This document shows, in pieces, positions 19,450 to 27,953 of a stretch of 64,000 nucleotides of DNA. The position numbers and the translations under genes were made by a program. Under the pieces are notes generated by a model. The model was not told the DNA's origin and did no database searches. It saw only the letters and a list, made by a program, of their open reading frames with translations. How positions within the stretch are numbered: the first letter of the stretch is position 1; each line of letters opens with the position of its first letter. The stretch covers positions 1 through 64,000 of the forward strand of contig JADIMU010000040.1 in the NCBI GenBank assembly GCA_017694495.1. Reading direction: 5' to 3'. The DNA is from Candidatus Aphodenecus pullistercoris. Lineage in GTDB: Bacteria; Spirochaetota; Spirochaetia; Sphaerochaetales; Sphaerochaetaceae.

Positions 19450-20591
19450 TCACCCTTGAGGCGGCGCAACGCCTCGAGGTAGTAGTAGTCGCCCCAGATG
19501 TTGCATTCGTCGACCCCGCGGTTGCGGCAAGTGTTCCACTGGCTCTTGCGTGCGTATGTGGCGTGTGCGAGCAGACCGTTGCAGCTGCCGCCGGGCATTA
19601 CTGCACACTTGTCGATGAGGACTTTCATAAGTCGGCGCGCAACATCCTCAAGACCTTCCATGCCAGGCATGGAACGCGAAGCTTCGAGCATGCCGCATAT
19701 GACGATGGCGAGGGCCGACGAGTCGCGGGGTTCGGTGCTTGGATTGCTGAAGTCGAAGTCCCAGTACGGTATGATGTCACCCGGCAGGTGGTCTAGGAAG
19801 AAGTCGAGGCAGCGGCTGAAGACTTCCCTCGTCCGCTCCTCGTGGGTGTAGCGCCAGGCGAGCGCAGTGCCGTAGACGCCCCAGGCCTGGCCACGTGACC
19901 AGGCGGAACCGTCTCGGTTGCCCTGGGCCGTGACGCCATGGGTCGGACGTCCCGTCTCCGGGTCGAAGAAGTAGGTGTGGAAGGTCGAGTCGTCGCTCCT
20001 GAGCACGAGGGAGATCGCAGTGTCGAGATGGCGGCGCGCCACATCCTCATAGCGGCCGTCCCCAGTCTCCCGGCTGGCCCAGAAGAGGAGCGGGATGTTG
20101 AGCAGGCAGTCTATGATCAGGCGATACTCCTTCACGTCGCCGAGCCTGCCCCAGGCCTGGATGAACTGGCCCTTCTCCTGGAAGCGGGAGACGAGATTGT
20201 CGGCGGCCTCGAGGGCGGCCTTGCGGCCCACTTCGCTGCCTGTCAGCTTGTATGCGGCCACACATGAGGGGCTGTAGAGGAAGCCCATGTCGTGGTGCTC
20301 GACGTCGATGCGCTTTTCGATCCTCTCGGCGAATGAGTCCGTCTGCCTCAGCGCGGCCTCGCGGAAGGCCTCCTCGTGGCTGAGCTCCCAGGAGAGCCAG
20401 AGCTCACCTGTCCAGAATCCAGTCGTCCACTCGACGTTTTCACTTTGCGGATAGACGCCGTCCACGCTGTGGCTGTACTTGAACTTGTCCGTATAGTCCT
20501 TCAGACTGTCACGGTTGATCTCAAGCGCCTTGGCGATGGCCCCGTCGAGCGTGGCCCCGTCAAGCGGCGCGAATGTGCTGAAATCCTTCAT
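19431..20591 (-). CDS. GH88-family unsaturated glucuronyl hydrolase (second paralog)
   Basis: Colinear with the 1914..3068 protein: HHDMGFLYSPSCVAAYKLTG, GNRDGSAWSRGQAWGVYG, PYWDFDF, GVDECNIWGDYYYLEALRRL. Confidence 0.92.
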   Translation of the reverse strand: MKDFSTFAPLDGATLDGAIAKALEINRDSLKDYTDKFKYSHSVDGVYPQSENVEWTTGFWTGELWLSWELSHEEAFREAALRQTDSFAERIEKRIDVEHHDMGFLYSPSCVAAYKLTGSEVGRKAALEAADNLVSRFQEKGQFIQAWGRLGDVKEYRLIIDCLLNIPLLFWASRETGDGRYEDVARRHLDTAISLVLRSDDSTFHTYFFDPETGRPTHGVTAQGNRDGSAWSRGQAWGVYGTALAWRYTHEERTREVFSRCLDFFLDHLPGDIIPYWDFDFSNPSTEPRDSSALAIVICGMLEASRSMPGMEGLEDVARRLMKVLIDKCAVMPGGSCNGLLAHATYARKSQWNTCRNRGVDECNIWGDYYYLEALRRLKGEWDPYW

Positions 20592-20594
20592 ACC

Positions 20595-21968
20595 TCACCT
20601 CTCAAGCAGGAATATGTCGTTGTGCACCACCTTCTCAGCGCGGATGATGGCGTCGTAGCGCTTCGAGCGCGGGTCGCTGGCCTCGAGGATCTCAGGCCTC
20701 ATCTCGTAGGGGTCTGCCTCAAGGTCGTAGAGCATGCGGCGCTGCTCCTCACCTGGGCTGGTGCCGTTGTCGACCACATACTTCTCCTTGGCCGTGCGCA
20801 CGCACCTCCAGCCAAAGCAGCGGTTGTCGAGGCCGCGCTCACGGTAGGGTGCGACCATCTCCGGCATGCCGGGAATCATCATGTGGTAGCTGTGGTCGCG
20901 CTTCGATGGACCACCCTCGAGGGCCGCCTTCTGGCTGACGCCGTTGACGGTATCTGGCACCTCGACGCCAAGCAGCTCAAGGAGGGTCGGCATCTGGTCC
21001 TCGCTCATGATCGGTGCGTGGCACACTCTGGTCCCGAGCCCGGGAGCGTGGATTACGAGCGGAATCCTGACGGACTCCTCATACCAGAAGTTCTTGCCAT
21101 ACAGCCCGTGGGAACCCATCATGTCGCCATGGTCGGCAGACAGCACGATGATCGACTCGTCATACAGTCCTGTGCGCTTCAGGTAGTCGACGAGGATGGC
21201 GAACTGCTGGTCCAGTCCTGCGACTGCGGCGAAGTAGTCGCGCCTCTTGGCGAGGTAGTCGGGGTCCGACCTCCAGCCTTCTGGCACGTTTGGTCTGAAA
21301 TCGCCCTCCTCCTTCCACAGGGCACGCCTCTCCTCATCGATGTCGCCATAGGGAGGATGGGGCGGGTTCCAGGACAGGAAGCCGAGGATGGGCCTACCTG
21401 TAGTCCTCGCCTTCTCCAGCCAGTCGATGAAGACCTTCGTCTCATGCTCGGGCGACCACTCGTCCACTTCGATCCTGTGCTCGTCGTCCATCCAGTAGTG
21501 GGGCTTCGTGTGCCTGTTCATGGCGCCGTAGGAATACCAGTAGTCGAAGTGGTGGCGCCTCTCTCCCGGCGGCGTGAAGGCGTCCCATTCCTCGGCACCG
21601 GAGGCCGGATGGGCGCTGAAGTTCAGCTCGCTGGCATCCAGATGCCACTTGCCCACGTAGCCCGTCTCATAGCCCTCCGCCTTGAGGACATCGGAGATGG
21701 CCCTCTCCTGGGGCAGGAGCATGATGGCCTCGTTCAGACCGATCTTGCAATTGGTCCACATGCCAAGCGAGAGTGGATTCTTTCCAGTCAGCAGGGCCGC
21801 CCTATGTGGTGAGCAGAGGGGATAGGTCGAGAGTGCTGTGTCGCAGAAGACGGACTCGCGTGCGAAGGCGTCCATGGCCGGAGTGTCGACACGGTCCTCG
21901 CCAGCGCAGCCCATGGCCTGGTAGCGCCACTGGTCGGCGAACACATAGATCAGATTCTTCCTTTTCAT
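20595..21968 (-). CDS. Arylsulfatase-family sulfatase with variant CSPHR active-site motif
   Basis: MKRKNLIYVFADQWRYQAMGC; STYPLCSPHRAALLTGK; SADHGDMMGSHGLYGK. Confidence 0.9.
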   Translation of the reverse strand: MKRKNLIYVFADQWRYQAMGCAGEDRVDTPAMDAFARESVFCDTALSTYPLCSPHRAALLTGKNPLSLGMWTNCKIGLNEAIMLLPQERAISDVLKAEGYETGYVGKWHLDASELNFSAHPASGAEEWDAFTPPGERRHHFDYWYSYGAMNRHTKPHYWMDDEHRIEVDEWSPEHETKVFIDWLEKARTTGRPILGFLSWNPPHPPYGDIDEERRALWKEEGDFRPNVPEGWRSDPDYLAKRRDYFAAVAGLDQQFAILVDYLKRTGLYDESIIVLSADHGDMMGSHGLYGKNFWYEESVRIPLVIHAPGLGTRVCHAPIMSEDQMPTLLELLGVEVPDTVNGVSQKAALEGGPSKRDHSYHMMIPGMPEMVAPYRERGLDNRCFGWRCVRTAKEKYVVDNGTSPGEEQRRMLYDLEADPYEMRPEILEASDPRSKRYDAIIRAEKVVHNDIFLLER

Positions 21969-21987
21969 TCCTCTTCCCTCCACATAG

Positions 21988-22011
21988 GGAGGGGTGCCGC
22001 GGCACCCCTCC
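21988..22011 (-). promoter_or_regulatory. Perfect 24-nt palindrome between SBP and sulfatase genes (mRNA stabiliser/attenuator candidate)
   Basis: GGAGGGGTGCCGCGGCACCCCTCC. Confidence 0.65.
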
Positions 22012-22025
22012 TGGAATCAGGCGAG

Positions 22026-23636
22026 TCAGTCGACCTGACCGCTGGCGACATAGAAGTCGTAGGCCCTCTGGTTGATCTCGATGGCCTCATCGATTCCGCG
22101 CTTGTGGAGCTCGGAGATGAAGCTGTCGTAGTCGGCCTCGAAGTCGCTGGTTCCGAGGATCCAGCTCTGGAGCTTCTCCTCGACATAGGGCTTGATCTGG
22201 CCCATGATCCTCTCGTACCTCGTCTCGTCCTCGGGCAGGTACTTCAGGTCGAGCTCACCGTCGGCATAGGGCGGCTGGCTCTCGTCGTACCACTCGGGAT
22301 GGCTGTTGTAGAGCTCGATCGTGGCCCTGCCCTCGTCGTTGGTGGCGTAGAGCTGGTTCTCACCGGTATCGTTCATGCCGATGCGGTAGAGGGCTCCGAG
22401 GGAGCGGAGGAAGCCGACAGTCGTCTGGTCGCTGTTGAGCGCCTCGTCGGTGAACTGCTTCTCGCCGTTCTCGTCGACGTAGTAGCTGACGCCCTCGATG
22501 CCCCAGTTGACCAGAGTCGTTCCCTCTTCGGTGAAGATGTAGTCCATGAACTTGATGACGCTGACGGGATCCTCACACTGGCTGCTGATGCCCCAGCCGA
22601 CGATCGGGTAGCTCATCGTGCGCTCCTTGACGACACCGTTCTGGTCCGCGGGAGGAGCTATGCCGACAATCTTGAGGCCGGGAACGTCCTGGGCGAGCTT
22701 GGAGTTGTAGTCGACAGTGCTGATCCAGTCGTGGGTCATGCCGCCGACGTTGGAGGCCAGGAGCGTGTCCCTGCTCTTGGCGCCGCGGGTGAAGATCTCG
22801 GGATCGATCAGGCCCTCACGGTACCACTTGACCAGGTTGGTGACACCGGTCTTGAAGTTCTCCTCGAGGGGTTCGTAGACGACCTTGCCATCGCGGACAT
22901 AGAACTCGATCGAGGTGTCCCAGAGGTAGAGGTACTCGTCAGGCATCTTCCAGCCAGCCCTGTCGAAGAGGGGGATCTCGTCCTTCAGGCCGTTGCCGTT
23001 GGGATCCTCGTTGCGGAAGGCGGTGAGGACGTCATACAGCTCGTCGACAGTGGTCGGAACCTCGAGGCCGAGCTTGTCCAGCCAGTCCTGGCGGATGAAC
23101 CAGAACTCGGCGGTCCTGAGCATCTGGTTCTTCGGGATGAAGTAGATGTTGCCGTCCGTGCTCGTCGCATACTGCGCGAAGGCGGGATTCTCCTCCATGA
23201 AGGCCTTGATGTTCGGCGCATACTGGTCGATCAGGTCGTTCAGGGGGATCAGGCCTCCGTCGCGTCCGAGGGACTCCAGATCGGCCGCATTGACGTAGCC
23301 GATCACGTCGGCGAGGTTGCCGGACGAGAGCATGAGGTTGAAGGCCTCGTCCTCATTCGAGTTCGACTGGCTGATGACGGACTGGAAGCTGATGTTCGTC
23401 CTCTCGGCGAGCTCCTGCCATACTGGCCACGAGCTGTCGAAGGGCATGTTGTTGAAGTTCAGGAAGATGCTGAACGTGGTGGGCTCATCCACGATCGGGA
23501 GGTGGAAGCTTCCATCCTCGTTGAGCGTGGGCCTGGCCTCTCCTGCCGCGGCGGCGGTGGTCTCCTGGGAGCCACCGGCCATCAGAGGCAGGGCAAAGGC
23601 GAGAAGGCAGAGCAGAAGGACAATGCTTTTCTTCAT
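22026..23636 (-). CDS. ABC transporter extracellular solute-binding protein
   Basis: MKKSIVLLLCLLAFALPLMAGGSQETT signal peptide; SBP body. The first ~234 codons of the 22026..24338 ORF are an out-of-frame extension over the upstream permease gene. Confidence 0.9.
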   Translation of the reverse strand: MKKSIVLLLCLLAFALPLMAGGSQETTAAAAGEARPTLNEDGSFHLPIVDEPTTFSIFLNFNNMPFDSSWPVWQELAERTNISFQSVISQSNSNEDEAFNLMLSSGNLADVIGYVNAADLESLGRDGGLIPLNDLIDQYAPNIKAFMEENPAFAQYATSTDGNIYFIPKNQMLRTAEFWFIRQDWLDKLGLEVPTTVDELYDVLTAFRNEDPNGNGLKDEIPLFDRAGWKMPDEYLYLWDTSIEFYVRDGKVVYEPLEENFKTGVTNLVKWYREGLIDPEIFTRGAKSRDTLLASNVGGMTHDWISTVDYNSKLAQDVPGLKIVGIAPPADQNGVVKERTMSYPIVGWGISSQCEDPVSVIKFMDYIFTEEGTTLVNWGIEGVSYYVDENGEKQFTDEALNSDQTTVGFLRSLGALYRIGMNDTGENQLYATNDEGRATIELYNSHPEWYDESQPPYADGELDLKYLPEDETRYERIMGQIKPYVEEKLQSWILGTSDFEADYDSFISELHKRGIDEAIEINQRAYDFYVASGQVD

Positions 23637-23671
23637 TCTTTGGTCTCCTTTTGTATTCTGTTCTATTATCG

Positions 23672-24586
23672 TCAACCCTTGGTCGCACCAAGAGTGATGC
23701 CGGACTTGAAGTACTTCTGGATGAAGGGATAGGCGATCGCCATCGGGATGATTGCCAGGATGATCAGTGCGTAGATGACCGTCGTCTGGCTCGTCAGGCT
23801 GCTTGCCGTGATGATCGCGCTCTCCATCTCGTTTGCCGTCCTGTCGACGAGGAGCTTCTTGAGAAGCACCTGGAGGGGGACCTTCTCGTCGCTCGTCAGG
23901 AGGTTCATCGGCCAGAAGTAGCCGTTCCATCGGTTGACCGCGTAGAAGAGTGCGACGGTGGCCAGGGAAGGCTTCGAGAGCGGCAGATAGACCTGGGCGA
24001 AGATGCGGAAGTCGCTGGCGCCGTCGATGAAGGCCGCCTCCTCGAGCGAGGGCGGAACCTGCTCGAAGAAGCTCTTGAGGATGATCATGTTGTAGGTGCT
24101 TATCGCGAAGCCGAAGATGATCGCTATCCTCGTGTCGAGCAGATGGAAGTCGCGGAAGGTCATGTACATCGGGATGATGCCGGCCGAGAACCACATCGTG
24201 AAGACCGCAAGCAGCGTGAAGAACTTGCGGAAGATCAGGCGCGGCCTCGAGAGGGCGTAGGCCATTGTGGTCGAGAAGACCATGTTGACCAGGACGCCGG
24301 CCAGCGTATAGAAGATCGAGTTGCCGAAGCTGGTCCACAGCCAGGGCGTCTGGAAGGCCTCGCGGAAGCTCTCGAGCGTCGGCATGACGGGCGTGAACAT
24401 GACCTGTCCGTTCTCGACGTAGAGCGGTCGGCTGATCGATGCGATGATGACGTAGAAGAGCGGATAGAGGCAGAGGATGATCAGGACGATGCCGATGACC
24501 TTGACCGCGATGTCGAAGATCCTCTCGCCGCGGCTCTCGATGCGGGCGGATGAGCCGCCCTTGTCTCTTGATGCTGTCGTTTTCAT
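23672..24586 (-). CDS. ABC transporter permease, YtcP/LplC-like
   Basis: Multi-TM; EEAAFIDGASDFRIFAQVYLPLSKPSLATVALFYAVNRWNGYFW; FKSGITLGATKG. Confidence 0.92.
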   Translation of the reverse strand: MKTTASRDKGGSSARIESRGERIFDIAVKVIGIVLIILCLYPLFYVIIASISRPLYVENGQVMFTPVMPTLESFREAFQTPWLWTSFGNSIFYTLAGVLVNMVFSTTMAYALSRPRLIFRKFFTLLAVFTMWFSAGIIPMYMTFRDFHLLDTRIAIIFGFAISTYNMIILKSFFEQVPPSLEEAAFIDGASDFRIFAQVYLPLSKPSLATVALFYAVNRWNGYFWPMNLLTSDEKVPLQVLLKKLLVDRTANEMESAIITASSLTSQTTVIYALIILAIIPMAIAYPFIQKYFKSGITLGATKG

Positions 24587-24596
24587 CTTGTCCCCC

Positions 24597-25544
24597 TTAC
24601 CAGAGCGATGTCTCTGTCAGCTTCTTTGAAAGCCTGTTCGCGAAGACGACCAGGATGAGGGCGATCAGGGCTTCGAAGAGGCCCGCCGCCGTCGCTATTC
24701 CGTAGTCGCCGTTCTGGATTCCCATGCGGAACGAGTATGTGCTGATGACGTCCGCCGTCGAATAGGTCGAAGGCTGGTAAAGCAGCAGAATCGACTCGTA
24801 GCCGACCTTGACCATCTTGCCGATGTTCATGACGAACATGGTGACGACGGTGGGGATGATGCCAGGCAGCGTGATGTGCCAGATCCTTTGGAAGCGGCCT
24901 GCCCCATCCACCAGTGCGGCCTCGTAGAGCTCGGGATCGATGCCCATGAGGGCGGCGATGTAGACGACTGCGTTGAAGCCGGCCGTCTGCCAGAGCGTCA
25001 TTATCGTGTAGATCGGGCGAAAGTACTGCGGATAGACCATGAAGTAGGTCGCCTCTCCGCCGAAGAGCTCGATGAACTTGTTGATGATTCCAGTCGAGGG
25101 CGAGAGGAAGTTGACGACCATGCCGCACACGACGACGGTCGAGATGAAGTAAGGCAGGAAGGTCGCAGTCTGGAGCGTCTTCTTGATGACGGTGCCCTTC
25201 ATCTCCGTGATGATGATCGCGAGCAGGATCGGTGCCGGGAAGCAGATCACCATCTGCCAGACGGCGATCAGGAGGGTGTTCTTTATCGTACGCCAGAAGT
25301 CGGGACCCTGCATGTAGATGCGGAAGTTCTCCAGTCCGACGAATGTGCTCCCCTCGAAGCCGCGGAAGATGTTGTAGTCGTAGAAGGCCATGCGCAACCC
25401 AATCATGGGCTTGTAGCAGAACATGAGGTACCAGATCAGACCAGGTACCAGCAGGATCAGCAGCTGCCAGCTGGACAGGAAGCGCTTGCGTAGCGACCTG
25501 TGCCTGATGCCGACAGGAAGAGTATCGTTTTTCTTTAGGCTCAT
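24597..25544 (-). CDS. ABC transporter permease, LplB-like
   Basis: LLILLVPGLIWYLMFCYKPMIGLRMAFYDYNIFRG; YEAALVDGAGRFQRIWHITLPGIIPT; SD AAAGGAGG. Confidence 0.92.
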   Translation of the reverse strand: MSLKKNDTLPVGIRHRSLRKRFLSSWQLLILLVPGLIWYLMFCYKPMIGLRMAFYDYNIFRGFEGSTFVGLENFRIYMQGPDFWRTIKNTLLIAVWQMVICFPAPILLAIIITEMKGTVIKKTLQTATFLPYFISTVVVCGMVVNFLSPSTGIINKFIELFGGEATYFMVYPQYFRPIYTIMTLWQTAGFNAVVYIAALMGIDPELYEAALVDGAGRFQRIWHITLPGIIPTVVTMFVMNIGKMVKVGYESILLLYQPSTYSTADVISTYSFRMGIQNGDYGIATAAGLFEALIALILVVFANRLSKKLTETSLW

Positions 25545-25724
25545 CGCCAACCTCCTTTTGCCTGAAATCCTGAGCCAGCTTTCCTGCCACCGCAATCATC
25601 ATTTTTCCGAACATCGCCTGAATTCATGGAGAAAGGAAAAATCGCGGCCTGTGGGAATTTCCACCCATCCAACGATTTGCGCCCCCAGATGGCCACTCTG
25701 GTCCATGCAATCTTCATTTTCCTT

Positions 25725-25754
25725 CTGGCACAGCACGGGTCCAGAGGTTAGAAT
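25725..25754 (+). promoter_or_regulatory. Putative promoter of the AraC-type gene, leaderless geometry
   Basis: CTGGCA-18-TAGAAT, then 7 nt to ATG at 25762. Confidence 0.45.
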
Positions 25755-25761
25755 CACAATC

Positions 25762-27876
25762 ATGAGAGAGAAAGGGAGGAAGCTCAGCTATCATGACCAG
25801 CTGGTCATCATCTTCGTCGGGGTCGCCCTCGTCGTCTCCGCCTTCGCAATCCTGGCAGGAGTCCTGGGCGAGCGTTACGTCAAGGCCGCCGAGGAGCATG
25901 CGAACCAGTCGCTCGAGGAGGTCTCGAGCTACATGCTCTCCTCGCGCATCGGCGAGATCGAGACCCTGGTCGACTACCTCTCGACGAACGGCACCGTCCT
26001 GGACTGGCTCGAGAGTCCGATCGGCTCGTCCGACTACTACTACAACGGTCTGCTCGTCTATCAGGAGCTTGTCAGGCGCACTCCCGTCCTCGGCTCGGAC
26101 AGCTACAACATCGCTCTGGCCAGGCAGGAGGAGGCCAGCTTCATCATCACCTCCGGCGGCACCTTCGGCAAGGACGACTTCCTGGCCTACGTCACGCCCG
26201 GCCTCGACAGTCTGCCTGAGGACGGCGGCATCGCGCTGAGCCGCGACGACGGCCTTCTCGTCCTCACAACCCGCCGTTTCCTCAGCGGCAATGTGCTCAC
26301 CGTCTATTGCACCATCCCGGTCGCCTCACTCTCTCTGCCAGGCGACGCCTCGATCCAGTTCGCCTTCGTCGACGAGTACAGCGGCCACATCGCCAGCCCC
26401 TGCTCCGATTTCGCCCAGGCCCTCCTCCAGGTGGACCTCAAAGCGGTGCCGGAAGGCCACAGCAAGGTCGCCGGCTACTCCATCAGGAAGGAGTACTACC
26501 CCTACTTTGGCTTCTCGGCCCTCTTCACCCACCACACGGGCGTGACCTGGCCGATGATGCTCATCGTCCTGGCGGTTCCTGTAGTGATCTCGCTCTCGCT
26601 CCTCGTGGGGTACAAGATCCAGAAGAGGCTCTACCGTCCCGTCAAGAAAGCCTACGAGACGCTGGCTGACGATGGTGACGGAGCGAAGGGCACCAACGAG
26701 TTCGACACGATCATCGACAAATGCCTTGAAGCCGACCGGATCCGTGGCCGACTGGCAAGCCTCACGGCCGAGCTGCAGAACGCGACGGACGTCCAGAAGT
26801 ACCGCTCCTACCTGCGCGGCCAGGACTCCCTGTACAGGGCGGAGGACGACAGTGAGGCCTACTTCTGCCTCGCCATCCTCGCCCCCGTCGACGAGGACAC
26901 GCAGACCTCGCTCTTCCTTAAGATGAACTCCATGTCGCGCCGCGAGCGCCACCTCCACTTCATCATCACGGACAAGGGCTCCGGAGTGCTCATCTACAAG
27001 AGTGCGACGGCTGAAGGCTGCTATGACTACCTCTACCAGACGCTGAGGTCCTTCACAGCCCTGGACGAGGAGAATGGCCTCCAGGCCGCGATCAGCCCCT
27101 CCGCCCAGGGCTGGAGGCAGCTGCCCCAGCTCTTCCGCCTGGCGATGGAGATCATGGACTGCCGCTACCTGCTCGGTGACCGCATCATCCTGACCCAGGG
27201 CGACATCGTCGGCCACACCAACCTGATGCACTACCCTATCAGCGAGGAGCGCAAGCTGGTCAACGCCGCCCTCTCCGGCTCACAGGGCACGCTGGCCATC
27301 TTCGACCAGATCGTCAGGGAGAACAGCGCACCGGAGCGCCTGCTGCAGGAGAAGGAGATGTGCGCCTTCGCCTCGGCCCTCGCCTCCACGCTCATGCGCA
27401 TCTTCCAGGAGATGAGGGAGGACGACGGACAGATCGACTGGAGCGCGCTGCGTGACGGCAGGCCTCCCTTCGAAGTCATAGCCCGTCTCAGGGCCATACT
27501 GTCGGCCTACATCGAGCGGCGCAGCAGCGCCTCGGCGGCCAGGTACGACTACATCGTCGACGAGATGAAGAGCTACATCAAGGCCCACTACAGCGAGCCG
27601 ATCCAGCTGATCGACCTGTCCGAAGAGTTCAACCTCTCGCCAAAGTACTGCAGCGAAGTCTTCAACAGGCTCTCCGGCGAGAACTTCAAGAACTACCTCA
27701 ACCGCTTCCGCATAAACGAGGCCCAGCGGAGGATCGAGGAGGATCCGCAGATCAAGGTGGCCACTCTCGCCCAGGAGGTCGGCTTCACTTCGGCCAACAC
27801 CTTCATCCGCGTCTTCGACCGCTACATGGGCGTGACGCCAGGCCAGTATGCGGAGACTGTGCGGGAGAAGAACTGA
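25762..27876 (+). CDS. Membrane-anchored sensor with AraC-type HTH output domain
   Basis: TM segments flanking a sensor region; C-terminal YCSEVFNRLSGENFKNYLNRFRINEAQRRIEEDPQIKVATLAQEVGFTSANTFIRVFDRYMGVTPGQY. Confidence 0.9.
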   Translation: MREKGRKLSYHDQLVIIFVGVALVVSAFAILAGVLGERYVKAAEEHANQSLEEVSSYMLSSRIGEIETLVDYLSTNGTVLDWLESPIGSSDYYYNGLLVYQELVRRTPVLGSDSYNIALARQEEASFIITSGGTFGKDDFLAYVTPGLDSLPEDGGIALSRDDGLLVLTTRRFLSGNVLTVYCTIPVASLSLPGDASIQFAFVDEYSGHIASPCSDFAQALLQVDLKAVPEGHSKVAGYSIRKEYYPYFGFSALFTHHTGVTWPMMLIVLAVPVVISLSLLVGYKIQKRLYRPVKKAYETLADDGDGAKGTNEFDTIIDKCLEADRIRGRLASLTAELQNATDVQKYRSYLRGQDSLYRAEDDSEAYFCLAILAPVDEDTQTSLFLKMNSMSRRERHLHFIITDKGSGVLIYKSATAEGCYDYLYQTLRSFTALDEENGLQAAISPSAQGWRQLPQLFRLAMEIMDCRYLLGDRIILTQGDIVGHTNLMHYPISEERKLVNAALSGSQGTLAIFDQIVRENSAPERLLQEKEMCAFASALASTLMRIFQEMREDDGQIDWSALRDGRPPFEVIARLRAILSAYIERRSSASAARYDYIVDEMKSYIKAHYSEPIQLIDLSEEFNLSPKYCSEVFNRLSGENFKNYLNRFRINEAQRRIEEDPQIKVATLAQEVGFTSANTFIRVFDRYMGVTPGQYAETVREKN

Positions 27877-27953
27877 AATCCATAGCCTTTCCCGCTTTCC
27901 TCTACCCATTTTTTCTCATATCTTTACAGGACAGTTAGGGAGAGTCATAGATT

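Noticed and set aside
21988-22011. Palindrome as a Rho-independent terminator ending the importer operon
   Set aside because: No U-tract, and the downstream sulfatase gene follows closely on the same strand; an intercistronic processing/stability element fits better.
22026-24338. 770-aa minus-strand ORF as one protein
   Set aside because: First ~234 codons are the permease gene read out of frame (Arg/His/Pro-rich nonsense). A proper signal peptide and SD define the SBP start at 23636.
24583-25614. 343-aa minus-strand ORF overlapping the LplB-like permease
   Set aside because: Alternative-frame shadow of the real permease 24597..25544; no membrane segments, low-complexity composition.
25716-25754. 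Sigma-54 promoter (TGGCAC...) upstream of the AraC-type gene
   Set aside because: TGGCAC is present but the required TTGCA-like -12 element at the right spacing is not, whereas TAGAAT fits a -10 box.
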